64,000 bases of DNA from Polyangia bacterium. Lineage in GTDB: Bacteria; Myxococcota_A; Polyangia; Polyangiales; JAUICN01. Within the stretch, counting starts at the first letter, position 1. Each line of letters begins with the position of its first letter. Shown piece by piece: positions 33,828-45,039 of this stretch. The translations under genes were made by a program, and so were the position numbers. The stretch covers positions 62,001-126,000 of the forward strand of contig JAUICN010000004.1 of the NCBI GenBank assembly GCA_030427835.1, written 5' to 3'. Under the pieces are notes generated by a model. The model did not search any database. It worked only from the letters and a program-made list of their open reading frames with translations, and had not been told where the DNA came from.

Positions 33828-33857
33828 CTCAACAACCCACCACGGTGGGTTGTTGAG
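33828..33857. terminator. Long hairpin between tRNA-Asp and the DUF502 gene
   Basis: CTCAACAACCCACC (33828-33841) is the reverse complement of GGTGGGTTGTTGAG (33844-33857), with two bases between, so up to 12-14 bp can pair. No T-tract follows on either strand. It lies between converging transcripts and may act as a bidirectional terminator or 3' end stabiliser. Confidence 0.5.
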
Positions 33858-33889
33858 CATGTGCCCTCGGTATTGCATCGCGAGAATGC

Positions 33890-34462
33890 CTACTCCGCCA
33901 CGGTCTGGGCCCCGTGGAGTTCAGCGACTCCGCCGGAGACCACGAATGCCATGAACTGGGCACTGTCGGCATCGACTGTTTCGATCCGATCCCTGGGTAC
34001 CAGCATGACGTTTCCCGCAAACGCGTAGGAGTGGGGCAAGTACACCGCCACATGACCATCCATCTTGGGATCGTCAAAAGTTTCCCGGGTCACAAAACCG
34101 AACAGCCGAAGGGCGCCGTCTTCCGAAATACGAACCATCACCGGCTTGTTGAACGTGCGTCGGTCCCCCACGAACGCACCCATCAAATCCTTCACCGAAG
34201 AGTAGAGCAGCTTCACCACGGGCACCCGGCCGATCAATCCCTCCACCCAGCCCAGAATACGCCGCCCCACCATGTTGGAGGCCAGGAATCCCACGAGTGC
34301 AATCGCAAAAAAGGTGATGACGAGCCCCAGCCCTGGAACCGGCACCCGCAGCAACCTGTCCACGGAGCTGACGGTCAGATACACCACGTAGCCCGTGGCC
34401 GTAATGGGAACGAGAAGCAACAGCCCCTTGAGGAAATTTTCAACGAGTTTCTTCGGTCTCAC
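33890..34462 (-). CDS. DUF502 membrane protein
   Basis: This is a 190-residue protein with two membrane helices at about 10-35 (LKGLLLLVPITATGYVVYLT) and 45-65 (LGLVITFFAIALVGFLASNM). A soluble domain follows with the DUF502 pattern RVPVVKLLYSSVKDLMGAF and a beta-rich tail (VAVYLPHSYAFAGNVMLVPRD). The function of the family is unknown. It starts inside the end of the RND pump gene (ATGA, 33 nt scale coupling at 34459-34462), an unusual partner that suggests a shared mRNA. DUF502 is otherwise found in many bacteria and plants. Confidence 0.88.
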   Translation of the reverse strand: MRPKKLVENFLKGLLLLVPITATGYVVYLTVSSVDRLLRVPVPGLGLVITFFAIALVGFLASNMVGRRILGWVEGLIGRVPVVKLLYSSVKDLMGAFVGDRRTFNKPVMVRISEDGALRLFGFVTRETFDDPKMDGHVAVYLPHSYAFAGNVMLVPRDRIETVDADSAQFMAFVVSGGVAELHGAQTVAE

Positions 34463-37400
34463 GGAACACCTTCCTGTTTTTGTTCATGGCCCTGGGCCCA
34501 CTGCCGCCAAATGCCAGTCCATCGGCGTAGATCGTCCACAATCACATACAGAGCGGGCACCAACAACAGGATGATGAACGTCGCGAAGAGCACGCCAAAT
34601 CCCAGGCTGAGAGCCATGGGGATCAAAAACCGTGCCTGCATGGAGGTTTCCGCAATCATGGGAGCCAGACCAAAGAACGTGGTCAACGACGTGAGCAGGA
34701 TGGGGCGAAATCTCCGAACACCCGCCGCCTGTACGGCATCCAGTAGCGGCATTTCATTCCGGTACCGGTTGGCCGCCACCACCAAAATCAACGAGTCATT
34801 AACGACCACACCAGAGAGGGCCACCAGCCCCATGGCGCTCATGAGGCTCATGTTGTAGCCCAGTAAGAGGTGCCCCAGCAGTGCGCCAATGAACCCAAAA
34901 GGAATGGCCACCATCACAATAAGGGGCTGCACGTAGCTTCCAAACGCCACCGCCAGCAGTCCAAACATCACCAGCAAGGCAAGTGAACCCGTGGATCCCA
35001 GGCTTGAAAGGGTCTCCCGTTGTCGGGCCTGCTCGCCTCCCAGAATAACCTGCAGGCCCCCGTGCCGATCCTTCAACCCGGGAATGCCGTTCTTCAAAAG
35101 ATCGCGCGTCACCTCGGTGGCGTTGGCGCCCCGTGCCACGTCTGCCGTGACATGCACCGAACGGCGGCCGTCCACATGGGAGATTTGCGTGTAACCCCGG
35201 CCCTCCCGCATGTGGGCCACCTCAGATAGGGGCATCTGCCCCCCATTGGGCGTGCGCACCAGGAAGTTTTCCACGCCCTCAATGGAATGGCGGTCGTCCT
35301 CCACGGTGCGGACGTACACCTTGAGTTCATCCCGACCACGTTGCTGTCGCACAGCCTCGGCGCCCCAGAAGGCACTGCGCAACTGCCTTCCAAGTTCAGA
35401 AGCGGTCAGACCCTGGGCACGTCCCGCCGCAGTGAGTTGGAACTCCATTTGACGCTTGCCCGGGGAGAACCCGTCATTGATATCGATCACCCCACCGTAG
35501 TTGCCAAGGTCCTGCGCCAATTCCCGGGCCGCCGCTTCCAGGGTCGGCATGTTGCTGTGACTCAACTCGAAATCGATGGAGTTGCCCGCACCAGGACCTG
35601 TGGAGTAATGAAAAGAAAGGTTTTCGATCCCAGGGATATCGCCAATATTCTCCCTCCAAAGCCGGGCGAGTTCGGTCGTGGAGATTTTCCGCACCCCCGG
35701 TGGGGCCATGTACACCATGGTCTCCGCCACGTGGGATCCTGAGGACACCGCACCATCCGAGGGTGTACCGATGCGTACGCCCTCCGCCGCGCCCACCTGT
35801 GCAAAAAGCCCTTCCACTGTCTCGAGCCCGCCGTGGTCTTTGATCAGCTCAAGAAACGAGCGCTCCACCCGTTGCTGTGCCGCCCGGGTTACCGCCACCG
35901 GGGTCCCGTAGGGCATCACCAACGTGGCATTGATGATGTTGGATTCAATGCGTGGAAAAAAGACAAACTTCAACCGCCCGCCCGCCATGATCCCAGTGCA
36001 CGCGATCAACATGGAGAGCCCAATCGCCAGGGTCAGGTAGCGGTGCTCCACCGCCCACCGCACCAACGGGGAGTAGATCCGCTCAACCGCCACCTCAAAG
36101 GCACGGCTGAATCTCTGTTGGCCGCGATGCACCCATCCAAGGGGCCCCCAGGTCATGGGCTTGCCCGTATGTGCCAGGTGCGCCGGCAACACCAAGAGCG
36201 ACTCCACAAGAGAAATCAGCAGCACGGTGATCACGATGATGGGAATCACCATAAAGAACTTTCCGGTGGATCCCGGAATGAACAAGAGGGGGGTAAACGC
36301 GATGCATGTGGTGAGAATCGAAAAGATCACCGGCCCCGCCACCTCCTTCACTCCATCGATGGCCGCTGCAAGGGGCGCGGCTCCCTCGGATCGCCGTTTG
36401 TACACCGCCTCTCCCACAACGATGGCATCGTCCACCACCATTCCCAGGGTCACGATAAAGGCAAACAGGGAAACCATATTGATGGAGACATCCAACCCGG
36501 GAATGAACAGAAACGACCCCAAAAACGAAATCGGAATGCCCAGCGTCACCCAGAACGCCAACTTGATTTCCAGAAAAAGGCCCAACACCAGCAGGACCAA
36601 GGTGAGCCCGATCCAGGCATTCTTCATCAACAGGTCAATCCGTTGCCGGTACATCCTGGACATGTCGCGCCACATGGCCATGTGGGTGCCCTGGGGAAGG
36701 GTCGCTTCGTTGTCTTCCAGGTAGTCGTGCACCGCATCGGATACGGTAATGGGGGTCTGATCCCCCATGCGGTAGACGTCTATCATCACCGCCGGCTGCC
36801 CCCAGAAGCTGGACTCGTGATCGTTTTCCTGGAAATCGTCCCGGACGGAGGCCACGTCCGAAAGTCGCACCGAGGATCCGTCCGGGCGGGTGGCGAGCAC
36901 AATGGAGGCGAACTCCGAGCCCCGGTACTTGCGCTCGGTCATGCGGATAAGAATGTCTCCTCCGCGGGTCTTCACCGTGCCGCCCGGAATCTCCACAGAC
37001 TCCTGGCGAATCCGTGCCGCAATCCCGCTCCGGGTGAGCCCGTACTGTTGAAGCTTCTGTTCTGAGACATCCACCAGGATCTCCACCGGGCGAACGGAAG
37101 ATAGCTCCGCGTAGGTGACTCTCTCATCGGTCAACAGTTCGCCGCGAATCTGTTCGGCCCAGTCCCGGAGTTCCCGGTGGCTTTTGTCACCGTAGACCAC
37201 AAGGCTCACCACCCGTCGACGGTTCGTGGCCAATGCCACCACGGGGCGTTCCACATCAACCGGAAACGAGGTAATGCGGTCCACCGCGGCCTTGACATCG
37301 GAAAGGGCACGGTCCCGGTTGGTTCCACGCACCAACTCCACTGCCACCACACCCACGCCCTCGCTGGCCGTGGAACGGACTTCCTTCACTCCGTCCAGGC

Positions 37401-37710
37401 CCTGGACCGCCTCCTCCACCGCCAGCACCACACCTTGCTCCACCTCCATGGGGCTCGCCCCGGGGTAGATCACGTTCACAAGCACCAGATCCAAATCAAA
37501 CTCTGGCAGCACCTCCTGCTTCACGCGCCCCATAAGAAGCGCGCCCCCAGCGAGCAACAGCGCCATCAGCAAGTTGGCCGCCACGGAGTTCTTCGCCATC
37601 CAGGCCAAGACGCCCGTGCGCCGGTCCGCCTGCGCCAAGGGATCCACCTGTGTCGAAGGATCCACCTGTGCCAAGGGATCCAACCGCGCCGAAGGGTCCG
37701 TTTCCGTCAT
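34459..37710 (-). CDS. RND-family efflux transporter permease (AcrB/MexB-type)
   Basis: This is a 1083-residue proton-driven resistance-nodulation-division pump. The N-terminal cytoplasmic part is followed by a membrane helix (NSVAANLLMALLLAGGALLMG), the porter loop (PGASPMEVEQGVVLAVEEAVQGLDGV), and helix groups with the proton relay-like region VTLGMVVDDAIVVGE. A second porter half and a final helix group (AVAFGSYVQPLIVMVAIPFGFIGALLG) follow. The substrate is not clear; the layout with a NodT-type protein and MFP fits drug or small-molecule export. ATG 37710 overlaps the MFP stop (ATGA). The first 26 residues contain a four-fold 18-bp repeat (37631-37702). Confidence 0.93.
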   Translation of the reverse strand: MTETDPSARLDPLAQVDPSTQVDPLAQADRRTGVLAWMAKNSVAANLLMALLLAGGALLMGRVKQEVLPEFDLDLVLVNVIYPGASPMEVEQGVVLAVEEAVQGLDGVKEVRSTASEGVGVVAVELVRGTNRDRALSDVKAAVDRITSFPVDVERPVVALATNRRRVVSLVVYGDKSHRELRDWAEQIRGELLTDERVTYAELSSVRPVEILVDVSEQKLQQYGLTRSGIAARIRQESVEIPGGTVKTRGGDILIRMTERKYRGSEFASIVLATRPDGSSVRLSDVASVRDDFQENDHESSFWGQPAVMIDVYRMGDQTPITVSDAVHDYLEDNEATLPQGTHMAMWRDMSRMYRQRIDLLMKNAWIGLTLVLLVLGLFLEIKLAFWVTLGIPISFLGSFLFIPGLDVSINMVSLFAFIVTLGMVVDDAIVVGEAVYKRRSEGAAPLAAAIDGVKEVAGPVIFSILTTCIAFTPLLFIPGSTGKFFMVIPIIVITVLLISLVESLLVLPAHLAHTGKPMTWGPLGWVHRGQQRFSRAFEVAVERIYSPLVRWAVEHRYLTLAIGLSMLIACTGIMAGGRLKFVFFPRIESNIINATLVMPYGTPVAVTRAAQQRVERSFLELIKDHGGLETVEGLFAQVGAAEGVRIGTPSDGAVSSGSHVAETMVYMAPPGVRKISTTELARLWRENIGDIPGIENLSFHYSTGPGAGNSIDFELSHSNMPTLEAAARELAQDLGNYGGVIDINDGFSPGKRQMEFQLTAAGRAQGLTASELGRQLRSAFWGAEAVRQQRGRDELKVYVRTVEDDRHSIEGVENFLVRTPNGGQMPLSEVAHMREGRGYTQISHVDGRRSVHVTADVARGANATEVTRDLLKNGIPGLKDRHGGLQVILGGEQARQRETLSSLGSTGSLALLVMFGLLAVAFGSYVQPLIVMVAIPFGFIGALLGHLLLGYNMSLMSAMGLVALSGVVVNDSLILVVAANRYRNEMPLLDAVQAAGVRRFRPILLTSLTTFFGLAPMIAETSMQARFLIPMALSLGFGVLFATFIILLLVPALYVIVDDLRRWTGIWRQWAQGHEQKQEGVP
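37631..37702 (-). repeat. In-frame tandem repeat, 18 bp x 4, at the RND N-terminus
   Basis: Plus-strand units begin at 37631, 37649, 37667 and 37685 (TGCGCCAAGGGATCCACC and near-copies). They add a VDPLAQ-type hexapeptide repeat to the cytoplasmic N-terminus of the pump. Confidence 0.9.
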
Positions 37711-39029
37711 GGGGAATCCGCGCTCCCAGGAACGTTCCCTTCGTTCGAAGCGTTGCGCCCGTCTCCCAAAGATTGATTGTCGCCCGTTTCGGTCCGCAAC
37801 AGCATGCCAGAAGTGGGCGCTGTGAGGTAACTCGTAATCACTTGCTCGCCACCCTGAAGCCCCCGGATGACCCATGGTTGATCTCCCTCTGCCCACAGTA
37901 CGTCCACCTTCTGAAAGGCCAGGCGAGGTTCAGGGCCCGGCTGTACCACGTAGACCACGTTGCCCTCACGTATGGCCGCACCGGACAGGGGCACCGCCCC
38001 CTCCACAGGAGTTCCCTGAATGCGCACCTCCACAAACGACCCCAACAGAAGCGGGGGTGCATTTGGATCCGGAAGTCGCAAGGGGTCGTCCACCTCCACA
38101 AGCAACCGGGCCATGCCACCGGCGGCGTCCAAATCTCCCAACAGACGCACAAGGGTGGCGCCCCTTACGAACGGCGATCCTCCGGCGGTCTGCACCACCT
38201 GGACCGTGGAGTCCCCCGAACGGGAGTCCGACGGGCGTGAAGGCGCACCCGCGGGCCCCGCTGCAACCGTGAGCGATGGAAGCTTGGAGAGATCCGCCGT
38301 GGATACGGCGGCCTCAATACGGTAACTGTCGGTTCCGATCAGGTGAATCACCGGCGCCTGCGGCCCCACCACCATTCCCACTTCCACCATGGAACTGCGG
38401 ACCCAGCACCCAAAGGGAGCACGGACTGCGGTTCGCCCCAGGTTTTGCTTGGCCTGTGCAAGCGCCGCCTGCGCGGCCTTCACGTTGGCCTCCGCCGCCT
38501 GTTGCTGGGGTTCCCGCAGGACCAGTGCCCTGGAACCCTGTCGTTCGGTGATCTGTCGTTCGGTGACCTGTTTTTGGACACCGGTTTGTGCAGGCGCCTG
38601 GAGGCCAGACTCCCACTCCTGTTGCGCGACCTTGCCACGGCCCTGTTCCAACCGAAGCTCTGCCTGGGCACGGATCAGATCCGCCTCACGAAGTGCAACC
38701 GCCGTTTGGTAGTCCCTGTCATCGAGCCGAAGAATCACGTCTCCCTTACGAAAACGGGTTCCGGGCCCAAGCGAAGGGTGTACCCAGCGCACCCTTCCGG
38801 AGACCTCCGGTGCAAGTTGCACCTCCTTTGTGGGCGTCACACGGCCCTGGCCCCGAACCATGGGTGTAAACCTTTGCGGAACCGCTTCCATGGTGGTCAC
38901 CACAGTTCCGGTGACCCTGGGTTCCCGCCGTTCCGGAGCCGGCCGCGTTTGTACCAGGTACACTCGCACGCCCACCCCAACCAACAGGACCAGGATGGGA
39001 ACACCCACCGCTACCATACGTCGCATCAT
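37707..39029 (-). CDS. RND efflux membrane-fusion (adaptor) protein
   Basis: This is a 440-residue adaptor linking the RND pump to the outer-membrane channel. Its N-terminal membrane anchor is RRMVAVGVPILVLLVGVGV, the first lipoyl half LAPEVSGRVRWVHPSLGPGTRFRKGDVILRLD (in parts), a long helical hairpin (AEANVKAAQAALAQAKQN), then the second lipoyl half TAVRAPFGCWVRSSMVEVGM. ATG 39029 is preceded by GGGAGG with 6-bp spacing and overlaps the NodT stop as ATGA. A Gly/Pro/Ser-rich insertion (about 268-290) breaks the beta-barrel domain. It is between the NodT-type and RND genes in one operon. Confidence 0.92.
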   Translation of the reverse strand: MMRRMVAVGVPILVLLVGVGVRVYLVQTRPAPERREPRVTGTVVTTMEAVPQRFTPMVRGQGRVTPTKEVQLAPEVSGRVRWVHPSLGPGTRFRKGDVILRLDDRDYQTAVALREADLIRAQAELRLEQGRGKVAQQEWESGLQAPAQTGVQKQVTERQITERQGSRALVLREPQQQAAEANVKAAQAALAQAKQNLGRTAVRAPFGCWVRSSMVEVGMVVGPQAPVIHLIGTDSYRIEAAVSTADLSKLPSLTVAAGPAGAPSRPSDSRSGDSTVQVVQTAGGSPFVRGATLVRLLGDLDAAGGMARLLVEVDDPLRLPDPNAPPLLLGSFVEVRIQGTPVEGAVPLSGAAIREGNVVYVVQPGPEPRLAFQKVDVLWAEGDQPWVIRGLQGGEQVITSYLTAPTSGMLLRTETGDNQSLGDGRNASNEGNVPGSADSP

Positions 39030-40615
39030 GGCGTGCCTCCCTGGCATGTTTCCGAAGCGGTGATCCAGGAGCCCCCCATGGCTCGATGCAGCTGCACGCG
39101 ATAGGAGAGGTGCTGCCGTTGTGCCGCCCGCAGGTTGAGTTCCGCGCTACATGCTCCCAGCTGGGCCGACCACACCGCCATGCCGTCCGAGGCGCCACCG
39201 TAGAACCCCCGGGACTCATCCTCCACCACCCGTTTTGCGCGCTGCCATTGTTGGCGCAGCTCGTCTACCAGGTGTGCCTGCTGCCTATCCCGGGCCAGGG
39301 AGGATTCCACCTCAGCAAGGCCGTTGAGCAGGGCCTGTGTGTACTCGTGCATCAGTTCCTCCACCTTGGCTTTCCTCCGTCGAATCTCCGCCCGTCGTCG
39401 CCCGCCGGCCACAACCAATTGGCTGACGGTACCCATGAGGTTGAAAATCGCCTCTTCCAACAACTTGGCGACCGATTCTGTGGACGTGAAACCGTAGGCG
39501 CCAGCGATGGAGAAGGTGGGAAACCAGGCGGCCACAGCCGCACCCACCTGTTGGTCCGCCGCAAGAATCCTGGATTGCAGCGCAAGAATATCGGGCCGTT
39601 GCAACAGCACCCGCGTGGAGAGCCCATCCTCTGGAAGCGAATACAGGGTGGGCCAATCCATCCTGTTCGGTGACGGCTTGCCCGCATGATCCAACCCAGC
39701 GCCACCAAGTTCCACATCCTTGGCGTTTGAAATGGGGTCCCCGCCCGGTACCGTTCCGGAGAGTGCCGCAAGTTGGTAGGTGGCCACCGTGTGCGCGGCC
39801 TCCACGGGAAAGGTGTTGGCACGGAACGAAGATACCTGATTTTCCGCACGCCCCACCGCTGCCAGATTGGCGAGGCCCTGCAAACGACGGGATTGGGTCA
39901 ACTGCTGCAAAGCCGTGGACGCATCGATTTGGCACCGCAGTAGATCCCGTTGCACCTCCACGAATCTCAGGGAGAACCAGGCCTCTGCCACCTCGGCGGA
40001 AAGGGAGAGCGCCATGGCCACCACATCAAACTCCCGGGCCCTGGATTCCATACGAGCGGATCGTGTCTCCGCCGCAGCCCGTCCAAACACGTCGATCTCG
40101 TAGCTCACCGGAATAGAAAGGGAGAGGCGGTCGAACTGCTGGGGAGTGAAGCTACCAAACTGCACCCTCTGTCTGCTGCCGGTGAGGTCCACCCCAACCG
40201 TGGGGTAGCGAGAGCCCTTGGAACCCTTGAGGGCAGATTGGGACTGGGAGAGTCGTGCGTAACTGGCCTTCAGGCTGTAGTTGCCCTCGAGCGTGGCCGT
40301 TTGCCAGCGATCCAGATCCGGCTCCCCGAACGCCGTCCACCACCGACGATCGACCTGGGTGGGTTCGTCCTGCACCTGGGGTTGACAGGTCTCACCCGGG
40401 GTGCCTGCCAAGCGGTTGCCAGGGCCGCCGAACGTAGCGGGAAGTGCCACACCGGGTTCCACGGTCTTGTGTGCGCGGTAGGGCGTGCAGCCCGCGGACG
40501 CCAGAATCAACAGGAGGACCACGCCAACCGGTTGCCAGGGTTTCCCGGGCACCCGGCACGAGCACCGGGGAACTGCACACGATTTTCGGAGCACGGACCG
40601 GAAATCTGCAGCCAT
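39026..40615 (-). CDS. NodT-family outer-membrane efflux lipoprotein
   Basis: This 529-residue outer-membrane factor carries an N-terminal signal and lipobox LASAGC (Cys about 43) followed by CTPYRAHKTVEPGVALP, a pattern of NodT/OprM-type lipoproteins. Two TolC-like halves contain long helices (LSQSQSALKGSKGSRYPTVG; QQVGAAVAAWFPTFSIAGAYGF). It forms the outer channel of the tripartite pump with the downstream MFP and RND genes; the three overlap as ATGA or similar. A longer N-terminus before the signal (about 27 residues) suggests a later true start is possible. Confidence 0.9.
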   Translation of the reverse strand: MAADFRSVLRKSCAVPRCSCRVPGKPWQPVGVVLLLILASAGCTPYRAHKTVEPGVALPATFGGPGNRLAGTPGETCQPQVQDEPTQVDRRWWTAFGEPDLDRWQTATLEGNYSLKASYARLSQSQSALKGSKGSRYPTVGVDLTGSRQRVQFGSFTPQQFDRLSLSIPVSYEIDVFGRAAAETRSARMESRAREFDVVAMALSLSAEVAEAWFSLRFVEVQRDLLRCQIDASTALQQLTQSRRLQGLANLAAVGRAENQVSSFRANTFPVEAAHTVATYQLAALSGTVPGGDPISNAKDVELGGAGLDHAGKPSPNRMDWPTLYSLPEDGLSTRVLLQRPDILALQSRILAADQQVGAAVAAWFPTFSIAGAYGFTSTESVAKLLEEAIFNLMGTVSQLVVAGGRRRAEIRRRKAKVEELMHEYTQALLNGLAEVESSLARDRQQAHLVDELRQQWQRAKRVVEDESRGFYGGASDGMAVWSAQLGACSAELNLRAAQRQHLSYRVQLHRAMGGSWITASETCQGGTP

Positions 40616-40716
40616 ACGCCGGGCAGGTCAATCCAGACCGGTGCGGGAGCCCGTGCAGTGGAGCTCCGAACTGACTGAATGCAAGCCCGGGGTTCGGGCA
40701 AACGGGACGAAAGGGG

Positions 40717-40788
40717 TGGGCGGGACAGGGGTCGAACCTGCGACGTCCGGCTTGTAAGGCCAGCGCTCTACCACTGAGCTACCCGCCC
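40717..40788 (-). tRNA. tRNA-Val (anticodon TAC)
   Basis: The acceptor stem GGGCGGG (5' end at 40788) pairs with CCCGCCC. The D arm carries AGCTCAGTGGTAGAGC, the anticodon arm CTGGC-CTTACAA-GCCGG, and the T arm GCAGG-TTCGACC-CCTGT. CCA is not encoded. A weak hairpin GCCCG/CGGGC at 40685-40699 downstream may terminate it. Confidence 0.96.
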
Positions 40789-40801
40789 GGGCGGCTAAGG
40801 T

Positions 40802-40833
40802 GCGGACCCTAGCAGAAGCGGACCCTAGCAGAA
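40802..40833 (-). repeat. 16-bp tandem duplication in the tRNA-Val promoter region
   Basis: Two exact copies of GCGGACCCTAGCAGAA (plus strand) occupy 40802-40817 and 40818-40833. On the minus strand each copy contains TGCTAGGGT, which resembles an extended -10 box (TGnTAGGGT), placed just upstream of tRNA-Val. TTGGCG lies 16 bp upstream of the distal TAGGGT. Confidence 0.7.
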
Positions 40834-40883
40834 CTTGAACGAGCGCCAACACCCAAGCCAAGCGCCTCCTGACGGCATACCCG

Positions 40884-43406
40884 TTACTGGGGCGATGGGG
40901 GGCCTGGCGGGCCGTCCACGGGGTTTTCGGGATAGGCTACCGCGTCCTCGCCCGGATATTCCACCGCGTCCTCCCCATGGCCAAGCAAGGCTTCCGGATC
41001 GTTAAGGCGCAGGGCCTCGCGCAACACCGCATCCATATGTCGCACCAACACCACACGCAGGCTCCCGAACACTTCCTGGGGCACCTCTTTTAGATCCTTT
41101 TCGTTGTCCTGGGGAACCAGCACCGTCTCCACTCCGGCGCGAACCGCGGCAAGAAGCTTTTCCTTGAGTCCCCCCACCGGCAGTACGCGACCTCCCAGGG
41201 TAATCTCTCCGGTCATGGCCACGTTCTTGCGCACCGGGATCCGCATAAGGGCGCTTGCCAGGCTCGTGGCCATGGTGATCCCGGCACTTGGCCCATCCTT
41301 TGGAACAAACTCCGGGAAATGAATGTGGAAGTCGTTGTCCTGGTAAAAACCATCGTCCAGGCCCAGGGATCGCTGTCGGGATCGTACGTAGCTCATGGCC
41401 GCCTGGGCAGACTCCTGCATGCCCTTTTCAAGCAAACCCGTAATCACAAGTTTGCCCTTGCCCGGCACCACAGAAACTTCGCACTCAAGCGTGGTCCCAC
41501 CGGTCTGGGTGTAGGCGAGGCCGGTGGTCAGCCCCACTTCGTCCCGGTCTCCCGTTTGCTCCAGGCGAAACTTCGCGGGGCCGAGATACGTTTCCAGATC
41601 GCCCGGCGCCACCGTAAACGGATCGGAGTCTCCCCGTTCCAGTCGAAGGCGAGCGAACTTTCGAAACAGTTCGCCAATGCGCCGCTCCAGGCTACGCACG
41701 CCGGATTCACGGGTGTAGCTCCGAATCAGGCTGCGCACGGTGCCTTCCTGAATCTCCACATCCTGCCCTGTCAATCCAGACTTCTCCAATTGTCGCGGGA
41801 TCAGGTAGGTATGCCCGATGACTTCCTTTTCGATGTCCGTGTAGCCGGAGAGCTCCACGATTTCCATCCGGTCCCGAAGGGGAAGGGGAATACCTTTGAG
41901 GGAGTTGGCGGTGGTGATGAACATGACTTTGGAAAGGTCGTAGTCCATATCCAAAAAGTGATCGTGGAATGCATTGTTCTGTTCCGGGTCCAACACCTCG
42001 AGCAGGGCCGCCGCCGGGTCCCCACGAAAGTCGGAGGCCATCTTGTCAATTTCGTCCAAGAGAAAAACGGGGTTGTCGGAGCCTGCCCGTCGAAGGGACT
42101 GCACAAGCCTGCCCGGCATGGCACCGATGTACGTGCGGCGATGCCCACGAATCTCTGCCTCATCGCGTACCCCACCCAGGGACAAGCGCACAAAGGCGCG
42201 ACCGGTGGCCCGTGCGATGCTGCGGGCGAGGGAGGTTTTCCCCACCCCAGGTGGCCCCACCAGGCACAGCACAGGGCCCGGCCCATCGGTGCCCTGGGAT
42301 TTTCGAACCAACGTCTGGACCGCAAGATGTTCCAGTACACGATCCTTGACCCGTTCAAGGCCATGGTGATCGGTCTCAAGCACTTCCATGGCGTCCTTGA
42401 GATCGGTTTGCACCGCATTGTGATGCCCCCAGGGTAGGTGCAGTACCCAATCCAGGTAGTTCCGTACCACGGTTGCTTCGGCGCTGATGGGCTGCATCAT
42501 CTTGAGCTTTTTTAGTTCGCCCAGGGCCTTGGCCTTGGCCCCGTCGGGTAGGGCCTTCTGTTCCAGCAACTCCGCAAGGCTGTCCAGTTCGCTGCGGTTC
42601 TCGTCGCGCTCACCCAGCTCTTTCTGGATCGCCTGCATTTGTTCGTTCAGGTAGTACTCCTTCTGGGAGCGCTCCATTTGTTTTTTTACCCGGGAGCGAA
42701 TGCGACGCTCCACCTGAAGAATCTCAATCTCCGTGTTCATCAGAGCGAGTAGCCGCTCCAATCGACGCAGGGGGTGGAGGATTTCAAGCACCTCCTGCCG
42801 GTCCCGGAGCTTCAGGGAACTGAGGTGCACCACCACGGTGTCCGCAAGTCGCGAAGGATCCTCCACCGTGCGAACCGTAAGCACCATCTCCGGGGGAATG
42901 CGCTTGTTCAGCCGAGCGTAACCCTCAAATGAATCCTGCACGGAACGCATGAGGGCCTCGCACTCCAATGCCTCCACCACCGGCTCGTCCACGGTGGTTC
43001 CTTCGCAATAGAAGTACCCTTCCTTCGGAAGAAACGACTCCACCCGGATCCGTTTCTTGCCTTCCACAAGCACTTTCACCGTGCCGTCCGAAAGCCGAAG
43101 CAACTGAACGATGGTGCCGAGGGTGCCCGTCCGGAAAATATCTTCCGGTGCGGGGTCCTTGGTCTTGGCCTTTTTTTGGGCCGCTAGAAAAATATCCTTG
43201 CTGCCTTCCATGGCAGCTTCTAACGCCCGTACGCTCCGGGGGCGCCCCACGAAAAGCGGCACCACCATGTGTGGGAACAATACGATGTCCCGCAGGGGAA
43301 GAAGAGGAAGCGCCCTTCGAACGTTCCCTGGACCGGAGTTGTCTGCCCCGGAGCCATCGCCCCTAGGATCGTCGCGTTTGCCAGACCCGGAACGTTGAAA
43401 AATCAT
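40884..43406 (-). CDS. lon: ATP-dependent protease Lon
   Basis: Lon degrades damaged and short-lived regulatory proteins. ATG 43406 gives 840 residues: an N-terminal substrate domain ([23 protein letters not shown]), Walker [10 protein letters not shown] near 385, Walker B and sensor regions, and a C-terminal protease domain with the catalytic serine in [10 protein letters not shown] (near 706) and lysine in [10 protein letters not shown]. The frame is open up to 43484, but that extension is not Lon-like. The tail has an acidic, Pro-rich end ([17 protein letters not shown]). It sits downstream of clpX in the order tig-clpP-clpX-lon. Confidence 0.96.
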   Translation of the reverse strand: MIFQRSGSGKRDDPRGDGSGADNSGPGNVRRALPLLPLRDIVLFPHMVVPLFVGRPRSVRALEAAMEGSKDIFLAAQKKAKTKDPAPEDIFRTGTLGTIVQLLRLSDGTVKVLVEGKKRIRVESFLPKEGYFYCEGTTVDEPVVEALECEALMRSVQDSFEGYARLNKRIPPEMVLTVRTVEDPSRLADTVVVHLSSLKLRDRQEVLEILHPLRRLERLLALMNTEIEILQVERRIRSRVKKQMERSQKEYYLNEQMQAIQKELGERDENRSELDSLAELLEQKALPDGAKAKALGELKKLKMMQPISAEATVVRNYLDWVLHLPWGHHNAVQTDLKDAMEVLETDHHGLERVKDRVLEHLAVQTLVRKSQGTDGPGPVLCLVGPPGVGKTSLARSIARATGRAFVRLSLGGVRDEAEIRGHRRTYIGAMPGRLVQSLRRAGSDNPVFLLDEIDKMASDFRGDPAAALLEVLDPEQNNAFHDHFLDMDYDLSKVMFITTANSLKGIPLPLRDRMEIVELSGYTDIEKEVIGHTYLIPRQLEKSGLTGQDVEIQEGTVRSLIRSYTRESGVRSLERRIGELFRKFARLRLERGDSDPFTVAPGDLETYLGPAKFRLEQTGDRDEVGLTTGLAYTQTGGTTLECEVSVVPGKGKLVITGLLEKGMQESAQAAMSYVRSRQRSLGLDDGFYQDNDFHIHFPEFVPKDGPSAGITMATSLASALMRIPVRKNVAMTGEITLGGRVLPVGGLKEKLLAAVRAGVETVLVPQDNEKDLKEVPQEVFGSLRVVLVRHMDAVLREALRLNDPEALLGHGEDAVEYPGEDAVAYPENPVDGPPGPPSPQ

Positions 43407-43490
43407 CGGTTCGTTCGATGTTGAATGGACGGAACGTCCACCAGTGGAGAATGGTCGGTTTGTGGCGTGCCCAGTGCAGACCAATTCGGC

Positions 43491-44765
<1,275 letters not shown>

Positions 44766-44988
44766 CCAAAACCCTCCCAGGCATGATCGTCAAACTAGGT
44801 CCGATCCTGTAGTCAGATAGAATCGTCCAACGCGCCTGCAACCCTTAGGGCAACCTGCGGTTCAACGATTGACTCCGTAGAGAGTAGCGCCCGTGTTCCG
44901 AGACGGCAAGGGAGGTGCAAAACCCACATCACGAACACCGTTTCCCGGCATATGTGCGCCCACGAACACCCGTTCAGTAACGGCACTC

Positions 44989-45030
44989 GGGCACCCGCTT
45001 GTGGGCACCCGCTTGCGGGCACCCGCTCAC
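44989..45030. repeat. Non-coding tandem repeat, 14 bp x 3, between clpP and clpX
   Basis: GGGCACCCGCTTGT, GGGCACCCGCTTGC and GGGCACCCGCTCAC lie head to tail just after the clpP stop. The period is not a multiple of three. The rest of the 274-bp clpP-clpX gap shows nothing else I can name. Confidence 0.85.
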
Positions 45031-45039
45031 CCGGTAGAG

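Noticed and set aside
35833-37065. 410-codon plus-strand frame opposite the RND pump gene
   Set aside because: It results from codon bias of the pump gene; the composition (His/Gln/Arg-rich) is not protein-like.
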